Source of the DNA: Diploscapter coronatus | Taxonomy: Eukaryota; Nematoda; Chromadorea; Rhabditida; Rhabditidae | DNA: 64,000 nt | Direction of reading: 5' to 3' | Assembly: GCA_964036155.1 (NCBI GenBank) | Contig: OZ038422.1 | Span: 57,807,201 to 57,871,200, forward strand | Part shown: piece by piece, positions 58,998 to 64,000 of the stretch | Position numbering within the stretch: the first letter of the stretch is position 1 | How the letters are laid out: every line of letters starts with the position of its first letter | Program-made: the position numbers and the translations under genes | Notes under the pieces: generated by a model | Seen by the model: only the letters and a program-made list of their open reading frames with translations | Databases searched by the model: none | What the model was told of the DNA's origin: nothing

Positions 58998-61081
58998 CTT
59001 TCTCTGTGAAGTAGAAGAAGGCGTAGAACTGTCTTCCTCTGTCCACCAACACGGCTCTCCTTGAATCAAAAACACGAAGACAATGTTCATCAAGCACTGA
59101 AATTTTCATAATTTTACTAAATAACTAGAAATGATGAATTCTTACAAGAGTGATAGAAACGAAAAGGAACACATTTCTCCATTGTTCTTGAGTGTTCTGT
59201 GGTGCAAACAGACTGACGATGGCAGGCAGAATGAGCATTGTGATTGTCAGGCCGAGTGACAGATTGCCAGTGACGAATGTGCTGAAAAATTTATTATCAA
59301 TCTCGAAAAAGGTTGAATAACACTGCTAGTGGATAGTTTGCACAATTTTTTTTTACAATAATGCAAAATTTACCTATATTGCTTTGAGATAACCGGTCCA
59401 GCTTTATAGAATCCTCCGGCTGCAGCGCCCAAAATCGTCGTTGAAAGTGTCAGCAGGAGGACATTCAGTGACTAAAAAGTGATTGCTTTTATTAGAAAAG
59501 GATTAGGAGCTTCCTAGCCTTATGATCTGTGCTCATGAATCCCAAAACAGTCAAAAGGATTGCAGATCCAACGAAAGCTATAGTATTGAACATCCTGAAC
59601 TTGTTTGCTTCGGAAAGGAAATGAATTTTATCAGAGATGAATCCTGAAACGTAGCATTCATTGTTATTCATGAAAATTGTGTAGTATGCTCACCGATAGC
59701 GATTTTGACACAAAACTGTCCGATTGGAGGAAGGGCAGAGCTAAATCCGGTCGACGTCGTTTTTAGATCCAATACTTGTGAGAGATAGGTTGGGGAGAAG
59801 AGAAACACGGTGTTCACAAGAACGCTAAATATTTTCTAAGTAAGCAGAGTGTGTGGTCGGAATTCCTACAAATTTCCGATAGAAGCGAACCAAATGCCCC
59901 AAATCGCAGGCGTCTTGAGAATGGCTTTGTATGGCACTTTGCTGACTGCTTTCTTGCTGAAACCAAAAGTAGTGAAATTCGCAATCTCTGAAAGTATCTG
60001 ACTTCATCGGTGAAACCTTATTCCTTGAGATTTTGTCAAATTCGACTCGTTTAACCATGGGATGCTTGCCAGGGTTGTTCCGATAGACCAGTGCGTAAAT
60101 CGTGAAAATGACGACTGTCGCTCCACCGTGGACGTAGAAAATGGATGGCCAGCTATAATTAAACCTGATAATTGCTGTAAGTTTCTTTTTAAATTTTCAC
60201 CCAAGTGAATCGCAGAGAGCTCCCGAAACTGGGTTTGTTATCGCGGGACTTAATTGAACATACGCTACCAGGGATGAGACGAAGATGCCATTCTTGAGAC
60301 ATTCTTATGATTCTTGAAAAGTTGAATCGGCAAACCTGCTTATGATACGACCACCGAGCTACAAATGCGCCAATCACTGGGAAGTTGGATGCGAAGGCGA
60401 GTCCTTGCAAAACTCTGCACACGAGAAGATAGCCGAATCCGTGATGGATTGTGAAAGGAACGAGGAATGTGACTGCGCCGGACAAGAAACCGAGCACTGT
60501 GAAGATGGTGCGGATGCCGAATTTGTTGATGAGCAGAACGACAGGGAGGTTGCCGACTAGTGCAGCGGCAGCTACGACGGAAATCGCTATCGACTTTTCG
60601 CCTGAATTACATTTTATCATTTAGTTCTGAAAAAGCGTATGATCCTCTTATCAAAAGATAATGAAATCGTGACGAATCGTTTCTTTCGTACAGAAATCAT
60701 GACTTACTTCCAGTAAACTCATGGAATTTAGAGTTCGTCGTTTTATTGTCAGGCACCATACATACAATCGCAAAATTGAATGTCAAGATATTCGACCTGC
60801 AAATTGCCTTATTTATACCAACTGAAATGCAGCTCATGGCATACCAAATCATAGTTAGACAGAACAATACCAACACCATGATGACAAATCTCGTTCGTGT
60901 ACCGAAGATGGCAAAAGACCGTTCCTTTAAAGAAAGAACAATTATTTTTAAACCTGTTAAGAATTTTACATACCTTAGCAACTTCCTTACTTGGAAACAT
61001 AGCATCAGCCATATCGTCGACAATAGTCCATCTTTTCATGGACGGAGGAGATTCGGAAGAATCAGTGACAGTAGAGGGCAT
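58998..61081 (-). CDS. SLC17-type MFS anion/phosphate transporter (gene B)
   Basis: Twelve exons: 61081-60974, 60924-60845, 60796-60708, 60601-60336, 60292-60201, 60152-60017, 59952-59870, 59824-59694, 59643-59519, 59471-59374, 59281-59146, 59096-58998; 481 residues to the last clear exon. The final exon is uncertain: splicing at about 58,932 would give an immediate stop. The ATG lies one base after CTTTCAG, a likely trans-splice site. The protein (MPSTVTDSSESPPSMKRWTI…) parallels gene A: GTRTRFV, the helix-4 Arg in LLVCRVLQGLAFASNFP, SPAITNPVSGALC, VYRNNPGKHP, TGFSSALPPIGQF and QGEPCWW near the end. It is diverged from gene A, so an older duplicate. The intron after 59519 starts with GC. The exon at 59952 uses AG in CAGCAAG; the stronger TTTCAG six bases upstream... 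would shift the frame. Substrate unknown. Confidence 0.9.
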
Positions 61082-61611
61082 TCTGAAAGAGCTTTTCTAA
61101 AAGGAGTCTACAACACAATTCAATTAATGATAAAATGATTGCTCAAGGCGAGAAATCGACTGATAATTTATGAGTCGAAAGAGTGTTACTGACGAAATTC
61201 ACAAGAAAAGAGGTGCTCAAAGAAAAATAGTTTCTTCTTTTATACTTTTGTACAATCACATTAGAATATTTTATCATCCTAGAATGCATTCAAGAGATGA
61301 GAAATGTTCGCAATCTCGACTCTAATTCGGAGTTCGAGTTTGTATTATTTAGCCTTCATTTAGAACTATTATTTTCCCACATTGATTACAATTCAATTTA
61401 CGAATTCACCTGAGAATTGTCACCCAATTATAGATTGAATAATAAGCATATCAGATAAATTAACTTTATCGGCTAGAATGACAAACTACGGGCATCTATA
61501 TAGCCATAGTTTCTGTTTTGTTATAGTCAGCAGTTTTTGATTGATGATGAATAATAAGCTTAGTTGGTTGAATTTGAACGAATTATTTTCGAATGAGTAG
61601 AAAAATCAATG
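61082..61611. other. Between SLC17 gene B and small gene
   Basis: AT-rich, no exon supported. It probably contains the promoter of gene B and the 3' UTR of the small gene upstream, both on the minus strand. Confidence 0.45.
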
Positions 61612-63217
61612 TCAAGAATCATGATGTATCGTTTGAGCGACCGAAGAAGCACATGCATGAGCTCCCTTTCTTCCTTTTCGAGTATTTCTTTTTCTCCGTT
61701 CTGTTTCTCTATTTGACTTCAACAGACTGCTCTGTTCTTCAATGCTGTATCTTAACTTCAGCCGTTCGCCGCATGTTTGACCAAAACGAAAGATGCATAA
61801 GAAGGAAAGAAAGATAGAGCTGCAGAAGAAGGGATCTCTGCACTTGCACAATCTGCCAAAGCTATTCGAAAAATAACCTAATTTTATCTAAACAATTAGT
61901 ATTTTTGTTGAGGCATGCTACGCTTATGTATTTTCAGTGAGCCAACTCTTATGACATTTTTCATATTTGGAAATAAAATAGGATAGAAATGGTCCTACAA
62001 GTTGCATTCAGATTGCTTAACAAAAATGAGCCTTTCAAGGCAGATAAAAATGATGCATTGTTCCAAACTTTATATACCACTGTATATGCAGGTGACGAAA
62101 TTTCCCTACCAACCTGATATTTGTAATATGGAGATTGAATATTGAAGATTCGTAAAGAAAAAATACTTGAGAGTATAAGAAAGTTAACGTAAAAGAAGAA
62201 TTTTTACAGATCTTCCTACTTTATAATTTATGGCTGATATTTTTCTAACAGAATAATAATAATATAGCTCATAAAAATATTTCGAAAGCATATTGCTAAA
62301 ATGATTTGGTGAATGTTTGATAAATAATCTGATCAAAACAAAATGACCATTATAGTCCATAAGGCATAGAGTGCTTACAGTTGTTGTGTCTCCTCTTCTG
62401 GGTGCTCGCTTTCAGTCGATTTTTTGCCCCTTTGCCCCTGCCTTAATTCATTCATAATCCGCTCACTACCGACCAATTTTGTTATCTCTGATTCCATCTT
62501 CTGAAATAGTAATTTGTTGTTGAATTTTGAGCAATCAAGTTATAAGCAATACGTACAGACACACATTCCTTTGATATCATTATGCATTTTTTGTCATTCA
62601 AAAGAGCTATTTTAAAATTACGAGTTTATTTTAGGGTCAAATAGTCAAAGGCAACAAAAATTGAAAAATCAAATAAGCATTCATCATTGAATTGGATTCT
62701 TCATGGAAACTGCTAGACTTGAACGGTATGAGTAAATATTTATAGTCGCGCAGCTCCTCTCTAATTTTGCTTTATAGTCTAGATTTGATACAGCTATAAC
62801 TCTTCGCGATTATAAATTGCTGATTCTGCATTTTTATCTGATATTCAATTTTGGATGCAAAACTACGATAAACAATAAAAACGGTATCTATGTGGAAAAG
62901 GCTCAAAGAATACATAAATCAGGAAAACATCGGAATAAATCAGAGCTCTGCAGGACGATCTTCCTGTCTGAGGGCGTTTAAATATGTGCCTGAGAACGAG
63001 CATATCGCCGCTGTTCGATCTCAAAATATCCCACAATTCTTTGCAGCGATTTTTATTTGAACATCAGGATGGAATGTTGGAAATGTTCAATAGAAATGAA
63101 TTGCACAGTAATTTTTCGCCGAAATTATTCAAAAAATGATACAATATTGCGATCAGTTAGTAATAATCAAAGTAAACTTACTTCTTCCTCTGAAAATTCG
63201 CCGAAACAATTCTGCAT
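61612..63217 (-). CDS. Small three-exon gene, function unknown
   Basis: Exons 63217-63182, 62500-62379 and (less sure) 61819-61612 give about 121 residues in matching phases (0, then 2). The start reads MQNCFGEFSEEE, then KMESEITKLVGSERIMNELR and an acidic EHPEEETQQ. The third exon would add a short hydrophobic stretch (SIFLSFLCIFRF) and a strongly basic region (RETERRKRNTRKGRKG). The first two exons are convincing (TTTCAG acceptor, GTAAGT and GTAAGC donors); the third rests on a CTGCAG acceptor and on phase. There is no known domain. The layout suggests a small single-pass or nuclear protein, but this is a guess. Confidence 0.5.
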
Positions 63218-63753
63218 CGTTTGAATTCACCTACTTGAATCGATAGTTGAAGCATATTAGGCAGTGGCAGTTTATTTATATCCTCTGCTAATTTGTATTT
63301 CTATAAACCATTCGATGCCTTAGTTAATGCAATGATTGTATAATCCGAGTATTCACTCAGTAAAGCCATCATGCAGCTTCCATAGTTTATCGTTGTGTCA
63401 TTCAGCTTTCTTGCCTTTATGCGAATAGAGGTCAGCGACCAGGCGAAAGCAGATTGTAGGCAGACCGATCGAACTGATAATTCAACGCATCATATCAGAG
63501 AACAATAATTCACTATTCAGGTTAGGAAATTCTTACACATCGTAAATAAGCACTTTCTATCTACGAAATTAAAAGAAGAATTTATTTCAACAATGAGGAC
63601 AGTTTATTTCATGGCGCGTTTTTAAATTTATATTTGTATCAATTTATGCAATATGCAGACATTTTATCATTCTACGATCCCTGTGATTTCTGTTTGTTTC
63701 ACTAGTAATTATTACATGTCAAAATAAATTATTGCTAATTAAATTTAGAATAA
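63218..63753. other. Promoter side of small gene
   Basis: No exon is supported. AT-rich, with the 3' UTR of the gene at the window end expected near 63,700. Confidence 0.4.
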
Positions 63754-63918
63754 TTAATATTCGATATCGTCATAGACTGGAGCTCTCTTGTTGAATCCCC
63801 ATAATTTAGGTCGAGAAGAGTCGGAATATGCCATTAGACTAGGATAACCGCTTACATATTGACGAACTCGTACTGGGGTCTTCCATGGAGATCGTCCTAT
63901 CGGATTGAAGGGTATCGA
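63754..63918 (-). CDS. Last exon of a gene that continues beyond the window
   Basis: After the acceptor ATTTTAG, 54 codons run to TAA at 63754-63756. They read SIPFNPIGRSPWKTPVRVRQ, then YVSGYPSLMAYSDSSRPKLW and an acidic end (RAPVYDDIEY). The composition is protein-like with no repeats and the entry phase is 0. No family is recognised; the body of the gene lies to the right. Confidence 0.6.
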   Translation of the reverse strand, partial: SIPFNPIGRSPWKTPVRVRQYVSGYPSLMAYSDSSRPKLWGFNKRAPVYDDIEY

Positions 63919-64000
63919 CTAAAATAATTGAATAATAACAAATCATTTCATAGCGCACAATAGATGGTGCAACAGTTGAGAATTTATTATGAATTCATAT

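Noticed and set aside
43408..61081. The two SLC17 genes as a trans-spliced operon
   Set aside because: They are about 10 kb apart with a kelch gene and elements between, far beyond typical nematode operon spacing.

Overview
The window looks like nuclear DNA of a nematode. Genes are cut into many short exons, the commonest introns are only about 43-47 nt and end in TTTTCAG or TTTTAG, and several start codons sit 0-13 nt after such an acceptor with no exon before it, as at spliced-leader trans-splice sites. No prokaryotic, viral, rRNA or CRISPR feature was seen. All gene models were assembled by eye: splice sites were chosen so that reading frames and intron phases agree from exon to exon. No alignment or database search was run.

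Layout. 0.3-2.1 kb (+): last seven exons of an ABCA-type ABC transporter, including the second nucleotide-binding domain. 3.9-7.6 kb (+): a 12-exon gene for a secreted, basic, threonine-rich protein of unknown function. 10.6-11.0 kb (+): two candidate exons of an unresolved gene. 11.5-44.5 kb: a head-to-tail segmental duplication. Unit 1 (about 11,506-26,086) and unit 2 (about 26,092-44,463) each carry a leader repeat, a complete 23-exon CLC chloride channel gene (+) and the 3' end of an SLC17 transporter gene (-). Only unit 2 runs into a whole SLC17 gene (43.4-48.8 kb), so unit 1 ends in a three-exon SLC17 fragment. Unit 2 also holds 3.85 kb that unit 1 lacks, with the 3' part of an unknown gene between inverted copies of a GC-rich repeat. 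53.0-54.3 kb (-): an F-box/kelch gene with an in-frame stop in the F-box. 59.0-61.1 kb (-): a second SLC17 paralogue. 61.6-63.2 kb (-): a small three-exon gene. 63.75-63.92 kb (-): the last exon of a gene that continues past the window. The intervals hold foldback elements, MITEs and a tRNA-derived SINE family.

Functionally this is a cluster of membrane-transport genes (ABCA lipid-type transporter, two CLC channels, two SLC17 anion/phosphate-type carriers). Nothing in the sequence shows that they form a pathway or operon. The main interest is genomic: the fresh tandem duplication gives paired filled and empty sites for several mobile elements, shows patchy divergence between the two CLC channels, and allows intron turnover and non-canonical GC-AG introns to be read directly.
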